In this document: positions 52,545 through 62,768 of the stretch, one piece after another
How the letters are laid out: each line of letters opens with the position of its first letter
Position numbering within the stretch: the first letter of the stretch is position 1
DNA from: Methylobacterium sp. J-067
GTDB lineage: Bacteria; Pseudomonadota; Alphaproteobacteria; Rhizobiales; Beijerinckiaceae
Direction of reading: 5' to 3'
DNA length: 64,000 nucleotides
NCBI RefSeq assembly: GCF_022829465.1
Contig: NZ_JAKSXZ010000092.1
Coordinates: 1 to 64,000 of the forward strand
The notes under the pieces: model-generated
Seen by the model: only the letters and a program-made list of their open reading frames with translations
Database searches by the model: none
Told to the model about the DNA's origin: nothing
Made by a program: the position numbers and the translations under genes

Positions 52545-53582
52545 ATGGAGGCCCTGGCCGGCGCGAGTCCCCGCCGCCTCTGCGACGAGCCGCCCCTGCC
52601 GGGGCTGCTCTGGGCGATGCGGTTCGATGAGACCGGCCGGGGTCATCCGGTGGACAGCGACGAGCCGCCGCTCCATCCGGGAGGCTTCGGCGAAGGCTTC
52701 ACCTGGCTGCACTTCAACCTGAACGACGCGCGCCTGCCGGCCTTTGTCGCGGAGGGGCGCCTCGGCCCGCCGCATCTCGCGGCCGCGTCCTTCGCGAGCG
52801 ATCCGCACCAGCGCATCGTCGTCGAGGCCGGTCACATCGGCGGCGTGGTCGCCGATCTCGTCCGCGAGGCCGGCGAGGGCCGCACCGTCGATGCGGGCGG
52901 GCGGCTGCACTTCGTGATGGGGCCGCGGCTCCTCGCCAGCGGCCGCCGCCATCCCGTGCTCGGGCCGGACCTCGCCCGGGACGCGGCGGCCCAGGGGCAT
53001 TGCATCCTTGCGCCGGTCCACCTGCTGGAGGGGATCGTCGATCACGTCATCACCGCCATGGTCGGGACGGGCAGCCGCCTCGCGGACGAACTCGACGAGA
53101 TCGAGGATCACATCCTCGACGAGCGCGTGCGCGGCGAGCGCCGCAGGCTCGGGCCGATCCGGCGGGATGCCGTGCGGCTTCACCGGCAATTGCTCGGCCT
53201 GCGGGCCGTCTTCCACCGCCTCGAAACCGCCGACGAGGACGTTCCGCCCGCCGCGACCGCTGCGGCCGCGCGGATCGCGCAGCGCCTCGATGCCCTGGAC
53301 CGGGACATGGTGATGCTGGCCGACCGCAGCCGTCTGATGCAGGAGGAATTGTCCTCCTACCTCGCGCAGGCCTCGAACCGGCAGCTCTACACGCTGTCGG
53401 TGATGACCGCCCTGTTCCTACCCCCGACCCTCGTGACGGGTCTGTTCGGCATGAACACCAAGAGCCTGCCGCTCACCGAGGCCGAGGGGGGCTCCTTCGT
53501 GGCCATGGCCGTCGCCGGCCTCTCCGCGCTCGTGGCCTTCGGCGTGATCCGCGGCCTCGGCATCCGCCCCCCGCGGGATTGA
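52545..53582 (+). CDS. CorA/ZntB-type divalent cation transporter
   Basis: A 345-residue protein. A large cytoplasmic N-terminal domain (about 1-275, including the long stalk helix) precedes two C-terminal helices with the CorA signature GMN in LVTGLFGMNTKSLPL. The last helix ends in a basic tail. Length and the loose central region favour a ZntB-like Zn2+ transporter over Mg2+ CorA, but specificity is open. It is placed 5 bp after the pit stop; a TTG overlapping the pit stop (52536) is an alternative start. Co-expression with Pit fits metal-phosphate handling. Confidence 0.85.
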   Translation: MEALAGASPRRLCDEPPLPGLLWAMRFDETGRGHPVDSDEPPLHPGGFGEGFTWLHFNLNDARLPAFVAEGRLGPPHLAAASFASDPHQRIVVEAGHIGGVVADLVREAGEGRTVDAGGRLHFVMGPRLLASGRRHPVLGPDLARDAAAQGHCILAPVHLLEGIVDHVITAMVGTGSRLADELDEIEDHILDERVRGERRRLGPIRRDAVRLHRQLLGLRAVFHRLETADEDVPPAATAAAARIAQRLDALDRDMVMLADRSRLMQEELSSYLAQASNRQLYTLSVMTALFLPPTLVTGLFGMNTKSLPLTEAEGGSFVAMAVAGLSALVAFGVIRGLGIRPPRD

Positions 53583-53591
53583 ACCACCCAA

Positions 53592-55109
53592 TCAGTAGCG
53601 GGTGATGAAGCGCAGGCCGAACACCGTGGCGTTGCGCACCCGCTTGCCGTCCACATCGCGCGGGTTGGCGATCCCGCCGCCCGGATGGACGACGTATTGG
53701 ACGATCGGCTGCAGGGCGATGCCGGGGGCGAGCACGGCCTGATAGGTCGCCTCCACCAGCGTCTCGGCGCTGCGGCGGGGGGTGGGCGCGTCACCCAGCA
53801 CCGCGGCGATCGTGTCGAGGCGGCGCGCGGCGCGGGAGATCCGGGTGACGCCGACGGCGAGGCCCAGCGTATCGTCGGACCGGCCGGGGAACAGGCCGCG
53901 ATAGGCGATGCCGGCGTCGAGATAGAGGTCCACGAGGTTGCGGTCGCCGGGGGAGGCGGAGGCGCGCAGGAAGACGCTGGCGCCGTCGTTGGGATCGTCC
54001 GGCTCCTGATAGATCGTCTGGTCGATCAACCCATAGAAACCGGAATCCCCCGAGACCCGTCGAGAGAGGCCGCTCGCCGGATCGGGCGTGAGGGCATCGA
54101 CGCGGCCGAACCGGTGCCAGCCTCCAAGCGTCACGGTGCCCGGCCGGCCCGGGGCGCCGGGGCGGGTGTTGTAGGCGTAGGAGACCTCCCCGATGACGAG
54201 CGGCGGGTCGGAGACGGGGAAGCGGAGGCCGTTCGGGTTGCGGCGCTGCGGGTCGATTGCCGCACGCGGGTCGCCGCCGCCCGGCGTGCCGTCGATCAGG
54301 CTCGCCTGGAAGGACAGTTCCGGCGTCGGCACGTATTTCAGGCGCACGGCCGGTGCCGAGAGGGGATAGGCCGGGCCGCCATCCACCATGTTCGCCGCGA
54401 AGATCTCGGGCCAGCCGAACGTGCCGTTGCCGAACAGGATGCTGGTCTGGCTCACCATGTACTCGGTGTCGGCGGAGAGCTGGCCGATGCGCAGGAATAG
54501 CGTGTCGTCGAACAGGCTCTGCTCCAGCCAGATCTCCGACAGGCGCGAGGCGGGCAGGGCCTCGATCTCGCTTACGGTCATGAGGTTGCCGACCCGGCTG
54601 CGCGAGGTCCCGCTCCCCTGGATCTGGTAGAGCGTGGCGTGGGCCGTGGCTCCCTTCCAGCCGGCGAAGGTGTCGAGATCGACATCGACGTCGAGGTCGA
54701 GGAGCGTCAGGCCGGTGGGACCCCGCCGCAGGCCGCCGCGCAGGTTGCGGTAGGTCTCGGCCACCGCGATCAGCCCGAAGGTGATCCCGTGCCGTTCCAG
54801 GAAGGCGCGGTAGCCGCCGGGGTCGCCCGCCGGCCCCAGGAGCGGCTGGAACGAGGTGGTCACCTCCGCCGCGCGTCCCACCGAGAAGACCGGCTGGGCC
54901 ACCGATGTCTGCGGATCGCCGCCCGCGCCGGTCGGCGCGCCGATGGCGATGCCCTCGGCGGCGACCCGGGCGGCCTCGGTCTGCGCGGCGGCGGGGCCGG
55001 GCTGAAGCCAGAGGCCAAGCGCGGTCAGCAAACAGAGGATGGTGCGGGACGCGGGACGCACCTCGATCTCCGGCCTGGGTGGGACGGGCGAGCAACGCCA
55101 CAGCTTCAT
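53592..55109 (-). CDS. OprB-like carbohydrate porin
   Basis: A 505-residue outer-membrane protein. A signal peptide (TILCLLTALGLWLQPGPAAA) is followed by alternating strands that suit a beta-barrel: LTLLDLDVDVDLDTFAGWKG, LSEIWLEQSLFDDTLFLRIG, VIGEVSYAYNTRPG and a C-terminal strand ending FGLRFITRY with terminal aromatic. This matches the OprB family, which passes sugars. It lies alone, convergent with the CorA-type gene. Confidence 0.85.
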   Translation of the reverse strand: MKLWRCSPVPPRPEIEVRPASRTILCLLTALGLWLQPGPAAAQTEAARVAAEGIAIGAPTGAGGDPQTSVAQPVFSVGRAAEVTTSFQPLLGPAGDPGGYRAFLERHGITFGLIAVAETYRNLRGGLRRGPTGLTLLDLDVDVDLDTFAGWKGATAHATLYQIQGSGTSRSRVGNLMTVSEIEALPASRLSEIWLEQSLFDDTLFLRIGQLSADTEYMVSQTSILFGNGTFGWPEIFAANMVDGGPAYPLSAPAVRLKYVPTPELSFQASLIDGTPGGGDPRAAIDPQRRNPNGLRFPVSDPPLVIGEVSYAYNTRPGAPGRPGTVTLGGWHRFGRVDALTPDPASGLSRRVSGDSGFYGLIDQTIYQEPDDPNDGASVFLRASASPGDRNLVDLYLDAGIAYRGLFPGRSDDTLGLAVGVTRISRAARRLDTIAAVLGDAPTPRRSAETLVEATYQAVLAPGIALQPIVQYVVHPGGGIANPRDVDGKRVRNATVFGLRFITRY

Positions 55110-55197
55110 CACCGTTCGACGACAGGTCAGGCAGGCCGCGTGCCTCGCCGACACCGCCGCTTGGGCGGCCTGTCACCCGGGGCAGGGGCTGGTGACG

Positions 55198-56547
55198 TCA
55201 GCCGGCGTTCCAGAGCACCTGCACCTCCAGCCCCCCACCGGGCCCGACGCCAAACTCCATCCGCGCGCCCGCCGCCCCCGCCACGTCGCGGGCGATGGCC
55301 AACCCGAATCCGGTGCCCGGACGGCTTTCGTCCCAGCGTACCCCGCGCCCCAACCCCGCGAGCGCCGTCTGGCTCATCCCCGGCCCGTCGTCGCTGACGG
55401 ACAGGCAGCCGCGTGACCCGTCCCCCGTGCCGGTCACACGAACGCGCCGATGAGCCCACTTCCGGGCGTTGTCGAGGAGGTTGCCCAACACCTCCATCAA
55501 CTCACCCTCGTCGCCTGGATAGGTCAGCCCGGCCGGGATCGCGACATCCCAGCTCAGCGAGCCCCCCTCGGGCAGCCGCTGCATCGTCGCGATCAGCCGC
55601 TCGGCGACGGGCGACACCGCACAGACCCGTTTCTGCAGATTCGCCCGCTCCGTCAGGCGGGCGCGGGCCAGGGCGCGCTCGACCTGCCCGTTCATCGCCC
55701 GCGTCTGCTCCGCGATCTCCTCCGCCAGCACCGGCTCCGCGGCGGAGAGGCCGCGCCTCACGGCGTCGAGCACGGCCAGCGGCGTCTTCAGCCCGTGCGC
55801 CATGTCCGCCGCACCGGCGCGCGCCCGCACGAGGGCCCGTTCCTGGGCGTCGAGCAGCCGGTTGAGATCGGACACCAGCGGGCGCACCTCGTCGGGGAAG
55901 GCCTCGGGCAGCCGCTCCCGCGTTCCGGCATGGATCGCCGCGAGGTCGGCCCGGAGGGCGCGGAACGGCGCGAGCGCCCGGTGCACGAACACCGCCATCG
56001 CCAGGGTGAGGGCCCCGAACAGTGCCGCGAGCGAGGGCACCAGCAGGCTCAGGAACGTCGCCCGACTCGCGGCCAAGCTGCGCCGATCCTCGGCCACGGC
56101 GACCCGCAGGCGCGTCGCCGTCCCGCCGGCTCCGCCGATCTCGATGGACCGCGACAGGGCGATCAGCCGCCCCCCGTCCGGACCCGTCGCGTCGGAGACC
56201 GTCGCTGCATCCCCGCCGCGATCGTCGGGCAAGTCGAGCTGCTTGTCCCAGAGCGAGCGCGAGCGGAGCAGCTTCCGGTCCGGGGCCTCGATCTGCCAGT
56301 AGAGACCGCCATAGGGCGTCGCGAACCGGGGATCGGGGGGCTCGCGCGACAGGGTGGGGGCGCCGTCGGGGGCCAGCCCGACCCGTCCGACGAGGAGCTT
56401 GGCCGCGCGGTCGAGTTCGTCGGCGGTGCGCGCCTCCAGCACGCGGTCGAAGATGATCGTCAGTCCGAAGCCCGCCAGCAGCAGGGCGAGGCCGATCAAC
56501 GCGGCGGCGGCGAGCCCGAGCCGCAGGCGCAGGGAATTTCCCCTCAC
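55198..56547 (-). CDS. Sensor histidine kinase, PhoQ-like
   Basis: A 449-residue membrane kinase. Two helices (about 8-35 and 165-190) frame a periplasmic domain of about 130 residues. HAMP follows, then the H-box ADMAHGLKTPLAVLDAVRR (His about 250) and ATPase motifs (LLDNARKWAH, SDDGPGMS, GTGFGLAIARDVAG). It starts with a 4-bp overlap of the upstream OmpR-type regulator gene. Together they form a two-component system, probably for cation or stress sensing. Confidence 0.92.
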   Translation of the reverse strand: MRGNSLRLRLGLAAAALIGLALLLAGFGLTIIFDRVLEARTADELDRAAKLLVGRVGLAPDGAPTLSREPPDPRFATPYGGLYWQIEAPDRKLLRSRSLWDKQLDLPDDRGGDAATVSDATGPDGGRLIALSRSIEIGGAGGTATRLRVAVAEDRRSLAASRATFLSLLVPSLAALFGALTLAMAVFVHRALAPFRALRADLAAIHAGTRERLPEAFPDEVRPLVSDLNRLLDAQERALVRARAGAADMAHGLKTPLAVLDAVRRGLSAAEPVLAEEIAEQTRAMNGQVERALARARLTERANLQKRVCAVSPVAERLIATMQRLPEGGSLSWDVAIPAGLTYPGDEGELMEVLGNLLDNARKWAHRRVRVTGTGDGSRGCLSVSDDGPGMSQTALAGLGRGVRWDESRPGTGFGLAIARDVAGAAGARMEFGVGPGGGLEVQVLWNAG

Positions 56548-57224
56548 GGGGTCGGTGCCTTCGGGTGATCCGCAGGCACGAGGTACCCCTGGCCGCGCCG
56601 GGTTTCGATCACCCCGGAACCGAGCTTGCGCCGCAGGCGCGTCAGCAGGGCTTCGAGGGCGTTGGCTTCGCGGTCGCTGCCCACCCCGTGCAGGTGGTCG
56701 AGGAGTTCGCCGGCCGGCACCACCTGTCCCTGGCGGTGCATGAGGAAACTGAGCAGGCGGTATTCCAATGCGGTCAGATCGACCTCGCGGCCGGCGACGC
56801 TGACGGCGCGGGTCCGGGTATCGAGCTCGACGGCCTGGGCGCGGAGGACCGGCGAGGCATGGCCTGCGGTGCGCCGCAGGATGGCGCGCAGGCGCGCGGT
56901 CAACTCCTCCATCCGGAACGGCTTGACGAGGTAATCGTCCGCGCCCGCATCGATGCCCTCGACGCGCTCGCGCCAGCCGTCACGGGCGGTGAGGATCAGG
57001 ACGGGGATCGCCACGTCGGCCGCGCGCAGGCGGCGCAGGACGCCCAGGCCGTCGAGCCGGGGGAGGCCGAGATCGAGCACCATCGCGTCGTAGACCTCCG
57101 TGTCGGCGCGAAACCACGCGGCCTCGCCGTCGGCGACCACGTCGGCGACATAGCCGGCCCGTTCCAGGCCGTCCTTCACGTCCGCGGCGATGCGGGGCTC
57201 GTCCTCGACGATCAGCACCCGCAC
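56544..57224 (-). CDS. OmpR/PhoP-family response regulator
   Basis: A 226-residue regulator. The receiver domain has acidic pair EDE (LIVEDEPRIAAD), phospho-Asp51 in MVLDLGLPRLDG, the Thr in LILTARDG and Lys in YLVKPF. A winged-helix DNA-binding domain (about 125-220: LTALEYRLLSFLMHRQGQVV, VIETRRGQGYLV) follows. Overlaps its kinase gene by 4 bp; 21 bp upstream is a PepSY gene on the same strand that may be regulated by it. Confidence 0.93.
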   Translation of the reverse strand: MRVLIVEDEPRIAADVKDGLERAGYVADVVADGEAAWFRADTEVYDAMVLDLGLPRLDGLGVLRRLRAADVAIPVLILTARDGWRERVEGIDAGADDYLVKPFRMEELTARLRAILRRTAGHASPVLRAQAVELDTRTRAVSVAGREVDLTALEYRLLSFLMHRQGQVVPAGELLDHLHGVGSDREANALEALLTRLRRKLGSGVIETRRGQGYLVPADHPKAPTP

Positions 57225-57245
57225 CGGACGGACTCCCCTGTGAGG

Positions 57246-57554
57246 TCAGTCATCGTCGTCCTCGTCGAGGATCTTGAGGGTGCGGGCTTCGACCTTCACG
57301 GTGCGGCGTTTGCCGTCCGCGTCCAGGATGCGCAGCTTATAGAGCCAGCGCCCGTCGTGACGCTTCAGGTCCACGGAGACGACGTCGCCGGGCACGGCTG
57401 TCCGGGCGGCCCGCAGGACCTCTTCGAGGGGCCGGATCTCGCCGCGTTCGAGGGCCCCCCGGGCCCGGTCGGCGTCGTCGTCCGCGCGCGACGGCGCGAC
57501 CCCGGCGAGGCCGGAGCACAGGAGGGCGACGAGGAGGATTCGGCAGTGGGTCAT
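57246..57554 (-). CDS. Secreted PepSY-domain protein
   Basis: A 102-residue protein. A signal peptide (MTHCRILLVALLCSGLAGVA) is followed by a PepSY domain (about 35-98: ALERGEIRPLEEVLRAART, VVSVDLKRHDGRWLYKLRIL, KVEARTLKILDEDDDD). PepSY domains inhibit proteases or bind metal. It is the first gene of an operon with the response regulator and kinase, so it may be the sensed or modulating periplasmic component. Confidence 0.85.
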   Translation of the reverse strand: MTHCRILLVALLCSGLAGVAPSRADDDADRARGALERGEIRPLEEVLRAARTAVPGDVVSVDLKRHDGRWLYKLRILDADGKRRTVKVEARTLKILDEDDDD

Positions 57555-57672
57555 GGGTCCAGGCGCTTTGGGACACTGAACCTGACGAGAGGCTGACAGG
57601 ATCCGTCAGGGTGGCGGGTCTCGCATCCGGCAGAACGCTCCGCAGAAACCTCACTCGCGGAACTGACCAGCT

Positions 57673-58251
57673 ATGTCCCTCATCCTCGGTATCCTCCTCA
57701 CCGCCGCCGCCGCAATCGCCGGCACCCTCCTGTGCCCGTCGCCGCCGTCCTCGAACCGCCACCGGGTTCCCGGCCTCGCGCTGGCACTGGCCGCCGGCTT
57801 GGCTCTCGCCCTCGCCGGCAGGCCGGCCGAAGCCGGGGATCTGCTTCAGGGACGGGCCACGGTCGTCGACGGATCGACCCTCGTGGTCGGGGGCGTTCCC
57901 GTGACGCTCAGCGGGATCGTCGCCCCGGCCGCGAAGACGACCTGTTGGGATGCCCACGAGGCCCCCTACACCTGCGGACGCCGCGCCGCCGCCGAACTGA
58001 CCGCGCATATCGGAACGGAAGGGCTGACCTGCGAGCGGTCGGGGCCTGCGGACGATCGATCGGCCGTGGCGGTCTGCCGGATGGGGGCCGAAGACCTCGG
58101 TGATTGGATGATCGCCCGTGGCTACGCGGTCCCCACCAGCGACGCGCCTGCGTCTTACAAGAAGGCGGCCGATCGTGCCTGGGGACAGCGTGTCGGCCTG
58201 TGGGCCGGGGTCTTCGACGATCCGACGAGCTGGCGACAGGCTGCCCGATAG
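57673..58251 (+). CDS. SNase-like (thermonuclease-fold) protein lacking catalytic residues
   Basis: A 192-residue protein with two hydrophobic N-terminal segments (about 3-20 and 35-50; signal or anchor). The thermonuclease OB-fold (about 55-185) keeps ATVVDGSTLVVGG and the end RAWGQRVGLWAGVFDDPTSW. In active nucleases the first Asp (GDT), the Arg before the GIDAPE stretch, and its Asp and Glu are essential. Here GDT is GST and the following segment is VTLSGIVAPAA, so none of these residues is retained. It is probably not a nuclease; ligand binding is possible. Confidence 0.75.
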   Translation: MSLILGILLTAAAAIAGTLLCPSPPSSNRHRVPGLALALAAGLALALAGRPAEAGDLLQGRATVVDGSTLVVGGVPVTLSGIVAPAAKTTCWDAHEAPYTCGRRAAAELTAHIGTEGLTCERSGPADDRSAVAVCRMGAEDLGDWMIARGYAVPTSDAPASYKKAADRAWGQRVGLWAGVFDDPTSWRQAAR

Positions 58252-58449
58252 GCCGGGGCATCGTGTCGCCACTGCCAAGTCGATCCGCAATGGACGCCGG
58301 GGAAGATCAAGCAAGGTCGGGTGAACGATCCCCGCAACGGAAGTAAAATCTACCGTTGCAGGGATATGTGCTCGGCTACACTTAACCCGCCGGCAACGCT
58401 TGGTCGCGCTCTTAGGCGTCGTCATCTCTCGGTTGCTTACGGACGCCCC

Positions 58450-60129
58450 ATGCGCCTCACCCTTGGCCACAAGCTGACCGGCGTCGTGGGCCTGCTCGGC
58501 CTCGTCGCCATCGGCATCTCGGCCTTCGCCCTCCGCCAAGCCAAGGGCGAGAGGCGGCAGGCCGTCGCGACCGAGGCCACCTGGAACGCCAGCCTTCAGG
58601 CCAAGACGCTGGCGCAGGCGATCGAGCACGCCGTCGTCCAGGCCACCGCCATCTACATCGCCACCGACATCGACGAGGCCAAGACCCGGCTCTCCGCGCT
58701 TCAGGAGGCCCTGGCCGCGGTCGAGCAGGCCCGCGGCCCCTTCCTCGCGGCCATGGCTGAGCAGGTGTCGGCCGAGCGGAAGCGCAAGCTCGACCTCGCC
58801 GTGAAGGAGTTCATTGCCTACCAGACCGACACGGCCGAGATGGGCCTCACCCTGTCGCCCAAGGCCGCGCTGATCCAGGCCACCGACGAGGCCACGGTGA
58901 AGAACCGCGAGCGCATGGTGGCCGAGATCGGCACGCTCGGGCGCGAGACCCTGGCCCGTCTGGACGCCCAGCGCGCCGCCGCTGAAGAGGCCCGCCGCTG
59001 GACGACCCTGATGCTGCTCGCCGTCCCGGCCGTGGCGCTGATCCTTGGCCTCCTCGCCGCGTTCTGGATCATCTCCACGCAGGTTCGGCGCCCCCTCCAT
59101 CGCCTCCGGGCGACGATGCTGGCGCTGGGGGCCAGCAGGCTTGAGGAGCGCGTGCCGTTCACCGGGCGTCGCGACGAGATCGGCGAGATGGCCCGCGCCA
59201 TCGAAGGGTTCCGCACCTCCCTGATCGAGAAGCGCACGCTCGATGCCGACGCCGTGGCCCGCTCCGGCCGGGACGCGCTCAGGGCGGATGCCCTGGCCCA
59301 GGCGACGCACGCCTTCGAGGTCGAGACCGGACGCACGCTTGCGGACCTCGCCGGCGCGGCCGAGGCGATGCAGGGCGCGGCCGACACGGTGTCCGCCACC
59401 GCGCGGCGGACGACCGACGAAGCCGGCCGGGCCACCCTCGCCTCCGGGCAATCCGTGGAAGTCGTCAACAGCATCGCCGGCGCCGCCGAGGAGCTGTCCA
59501 GCTCCGCCCGGGCGATCGAGGAGCAGGTGCGCTATACCAGCGACATCGCGGGCACCGCCCTTTCCGACGCGCAGGCCCTCGAAGGGACGGTGGCCGGACT
59601 GGCGAGGGCGGCCACCGAGATCGAGGCCGTGGTCTCCCTCATCCGCAGCGTCGCGGAGCAGACCAACCTGCTTGCCCTGAACGCGACGATCGAGGCGGCG
59701 CGGGCCGGATCGGCCGGCAAGGGGTTCGCCGTCGTCGCCGCCGAGGTCAAGGCGCTCGCGGGGCAGACCGCCTCGGCGACGGATCGCATCACCGCGCAGG
59801 TGGCGGCGATCCAGGCCGCCGCCGATGGGACGGTCGAGGGCATCGGGGCGATCGGACAGACCATCGCGAAGATGAGCGACGCCGCCTCCACGGTGGCCGC
59901 CGCCGCCGAGCAGCAGGGCCAAGCCAGCCAGGAGATCGCCCAGGCGATCGCGAACGCGGCGGCCGAGGCCCGCACGATCTCGGGCAGCATCGGCAGCGTT
60001 CGCGAGGCGGCCGCCTCGAACGAGACGCAGGCCGGGACGGTGTGGGACGGGGCCAATCACGTCGCGGCCAGCGCAAACAACATGCGGTCCGCGATCGAGA
60101 CTTTCCTCCACCGCGTCCATGCGGCGTGA
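58450..60129 (+). CDS. Methyl-accepting chemotaxis protein
   Basis: A 559-residue chemoreceptor. TM1 (about 9-29), a helical periplasmic sensor (about 30-175), TM2 (about 178-202) and a HAMP domain (about 203-260) precede the signalling domain. The hairpin tip is conserved as [20 protein letters not shown] followed by IEAARAG-type residues. No C-terminal CheB/CheR tether is seen. The ATG at 58450 is chosen because an upstream in-frame extension has poor codon usage. The ligand is unknown. Confidence 0.93.
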   Translation: MRLTLGHKLTGVVGLLGLVAIGISAFALRQAKGERRQAVATEATWNASLQAKTLAQAIEHAVVQATAIYIATDIDEAKTRLSALQEALAAVEQARGPFLAAMAEQVSAERKRKLDLAVKEFIAYQTDTAEMGLTLSPKAALIQATDEATVKNRERMVAEIGTLGRETLARLDAQRAAAEEARRWTTLMLLAVPAVALILGLLAAFWIISTQVRRPLHRLRATMLALGASRLEERVPFTGRRDEIGEMARAIEGFRTSLIEKRTLDADAVARSGRDALRADALAQATHAFEVETGRTLADLAGAAEAMQGAADTVSATARRTTDEAGRATLASGQSVEVVNSIAGAAEELSSSARAIEEQVRYTSDIAGTALSDAQALEGTVAGLARAATEIEAVVSLIRSVAEQTNLLALNATIEAARAGSAGKGFAVVAAEVKALAGQTASATDRITAQVAAIQAAADGTVEGIGAIGQTIAKMSDAASTVAAAAEQQGQASQEIAQAIANAAAEARTISGSIGSVREAAASNETQAGTVWDGANHVAASANNMRSAIETFLHRVHAA

Positions 60130-60340
60130 AACCGTGAAGGGGGCGCCGTCGTCCCGACGGAAAACCGCGCCCGTGGGTCTTGTCCGCAGGCCAAGAATTC
60201 CCTAGCCCTCACCCGGGTATCCATACTTTTCGTTGCAAGCTTCGTTCTAAGTCAACGCAGCGTCATGGACGACTGCGCAACTGACCGTGGCGCACCCGCT
60301 TCACCGGACGGGCACCGTGCCCCGTCGGAGACCGTCCGCC

Positions 60341-62029
60341 ATGCCCTTGCTTCGCCGGCACGTCTTACGGATCTCGTCTCTCGCGGTCCTCGTCGCGGCG
60401 GCGGCTCCCCCTCCAGCCTCCGCGCAGACCGTCTCCGAGATGGCCGCCCGCATGGATGCGATGCAGCGCCAGATGCAGGCGATGCAGCAGGAACTCGCGG
60501 CGCTCCGACGGCAGGCCGGGACCCAGAAGCAGGCCCTCGCGGGCGAGGCGCGGGAGCGCCGCACCCTGTCTCGCGAGCAGGGACGCTTGGCCGAGCGGCA
60601 GTCGCGGCAGCAGCAGGTCGCGCAGGCCGGCGGCCCCGGCGGGGCGCGGCCGGCGCCGAGCGAGCACACGCCGGCGATCCTGGCCAACGACCTCGTGTGC
60701 AATTCCGGCAGCTACGCCCTCGGATCGGCGATCTGCTTCACACCCGGCGGCTTCGTCGAGTTGGCGGGGTTCTACCGGAGCGCCAACACCGTCTCGGACG
60801 TCGCGACGGATTTCAACGGCATCCCCTTCCGCAACAGCCCACAATCGCGGGAGGGCGAGTTCCGCCTCTCCGCCCGCCAGAGCCGGCTCTCCGGCCTGTT
60901 CACCGCGCGCGTCGAACCGACGCTCCAAATCTCCGGCTACTATGAGATCGACTTCCTGGCGGCGGGCGTCACCTCGAATTCCCGCGAGAGCAACAGCTAC
61001 GTCCCGCGCATCCGCCAGATCTTCACCACCGTCGATTCCCTCGATACCGGCTGGCACGTCCTGGCGGGGCAGGCCTGGAGCCTGATCACCACCGATCTCT
61101 CGGGGATCACGCCCCTCAAGGAGCAGATCCCCCTCACCATCGACGCCCAGTACGTGCCGGGCTTCAACTGGACCCGCAACCCGCAGATCCGGGTGGTGAA
61201 GGACATCGCGCCGGGCCTGTGGGCGGGCCTCTCGGTCGAGTCGCCCCAGAGCGTCCTGCCGCCGAGCCCCTTCGCGGCGCCCGGGACCGTCAACGTCAAC
61301 AACAACGGCGACGCGGCTGGGCTGCTGAACAACGCGACGACCTACTCGAACAACAGCATCCCCGACATCGCCGGCAAGCTCGCCGTCGAGCCGGGCTTCG
61401 GCCATTACGAAGTGAAGGGGCTGGTACGCTTCTTCGACGACCGGATCGCGCCCGGCACGCTGACCGGCGGGCTTCGCACCGCGGGCCGCTCCGAGACGGC
61501 GGTCGGCTAAGGCGTCGGCGGCGCGGCGACCCTGCCGGTGATCGACAAGCGCCTCGACCTCCAGGTCAGCGGCCTCGTCGGCGAGGGGATCGGCCGCTAC
61601 GGCTCGGCGCAGCTCCCGGACTTCGCCCTGCGCGCCGACGGCTCCATCGCGCCGATTCCGGTGTTCCAGCTGCTGGCGGGCGGCGTCTACCACGTCCAGT
61701 CCGGGACCGACGTCTATCTCTATGCCGGCTGGGAGCATGCCACCCGGACGGGCGCGCTCAACACCACGGGGTACGGCTCCCCGACCCTGGTCGTCACCGG
61801 CTGCGACGTCGAGGGCGCCGCGAGTGGAAGCTGCCAAGCCGAGACCCGCGACATCCGCCAGATCACCGGCGGCTTCTGGCATGACCTCTACAAGGGTGCC
61901 TATGGTCGCCTCGTCGCCGGCGCGCAGGTCTCCTACACCGAACGCGACGCCTTCCGCGGGGCGCAGGGCGTCCAGCCCACGACGCACCTCGTCACCGGCC
62001 TGACCTCATTGCGCTACTACCCGTTCTGA
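60341..62029 (+). pseudogene. Outer-membrane porin interrupted by one in-frame stop codon
   Basis: The reading frame runs through a signal peptide (about 1-29) and a coiled-coil stretch (about 30-90, AARMDAMQRQMQAMQQELAA, the usual N-terminal periplasmic helix of alphaproteobacterial porins), then beta-barrel strands. At 61508-61510 a TAA interrupts it (…SETAVG stop GVGGAATLP…). The same frame continues for 172 codons to a proper terminal strand ending SLRYYPF. TAA differs from Tyr (TAC/TAT) by one base, so a point mutation is the simplest cause. A truncated barrel would probably not function; sequencing error or read-through are alternatives. Confidence 0.82.
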
Positions 62030-62137
62030 GCCACCGGCCTGGCGATCGCCTTGCCTGGACGATACCCGAAGTCGCCCTGGAATTCCTGGGCCTTGGCCGA
62101 AGCTCGGCCTTCGCGTTCCTGATCCCTCCCGCCACGG

Positions 62138-62275
62138 TTACCGGGAACTTGGGACCGAGGGGCGCCGTCGGAAAAGCCCCCGCAGGATTCGGAACGGCAG
62201 GAACGCCAGCTTCAGAACGGCCCGGGCGAGCAGGACCGCCATCACCGCGAGGATGGCCAGTGCCGTGTTGAGCAT
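62138..62275 (-). CDS. Tiny single-helix membrane protein
   Basis: A 45-residue protein: MLNTALAILAVMAVLLARAV (one transmembrane helix) followed by a basic tail (LRGLFRRRPSVPSSR). AGGGAA lies 8 nt before the ATG. The positive-inside topology is clear. Function unknown; small membrane proteins of this type often regulate larger transporters. Confidence 0.5.
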   Translation of the reverse strand: MLNTALAILAVMAVLLARAVLKLAFLPFRILRGLFRRRPSVPSSR

Positions 62276-62421
62276 CGGGGCGTTCCCTGCCGGGGTTGAT
62301 CGCCCGAATTGGACCTGGACCGACGGCAAGGCCCCATACGCCACGAACACGGCGATACGGAGGACGATCGGTCGACCTTCTTGCGTTACCTTGTCAGCTG
62401 GCCCGGAGCGTCACTCAGGGC

Positions 62422-62452
62422 TCGACAGAAATAGGGTACCCCCCTATATAAT
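62422..62452 (+). promoter_or_regulatory. rcnRA promoter with overlapping operator
   Basis: A -35-like TCGACA (62422-62427) and -10 TATAAT (62447-62452) with 19-bp spacing. Between them is TACCCCCCTATA (62437-62448), a C-tract flanked by AT half-sites, the layout of RcnR/CsoR-type operators. The repressor would cover the promoter. Confidence 0.6.
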
Positions 62453-62475
62453 GTGCGGCAAGGGTGAACCGTCCG

Positions 62476-62754
62476 ATGGCCCATACGATCAAGGACAAGA
62501 CCAAGCTCCTGGCGCGGGTGCGCCGGATCAAGGGACAGGCGGAGGCCGTCGAGCGCGCCTTGGAGGCGGAGATCGGCTGCTCCGACGTCCTGATGCTGGT
62601 CGCCTCGATGCGCGGGGCCATCAACGGCCTGACCGCCGAGCTGATGGAAGACCACATCCGCCACCACGTCGTGAATCCGGACGCCGAGCCGGACGCCGAG
62701 CGCGCCCGGGGAGCCGCCGAGTTGATCGAGGTGGTGCGGACCTACCTCAAATAA
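62476..62754 (+). CDS. rcnR: Ni/Co-responsive repressor RcnR
   Basis: A 92-residue four-helix repressor of the RcnR/CsoR family. The residues that form the Ni(II)/Co(II) site in RcnR are all at matching positions: His3 (MAHT), Cys35 (EIGCSD), His60 and His64 (DHIRHHV). This distinguishes it from CsoR (Cu) and from FrmR (formaldehyde), which lack His64. It is followed after 14 bp by the rcnA exporter it should control. The ATG at 62476 gives the correct His3 numbering; an upstream GTG would not. Confidence 0.9.
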   Translation: MAHTIKDKTKLLARVRRIKGQAEAVERALEAEIGCSDVLMLVASMRGAINGLTAELMEDHIRHHVVNPDAEPDAERARGAAELIEVVRTYLK

Positions 62755-62768
62755 CGCAGGCCGCACCC

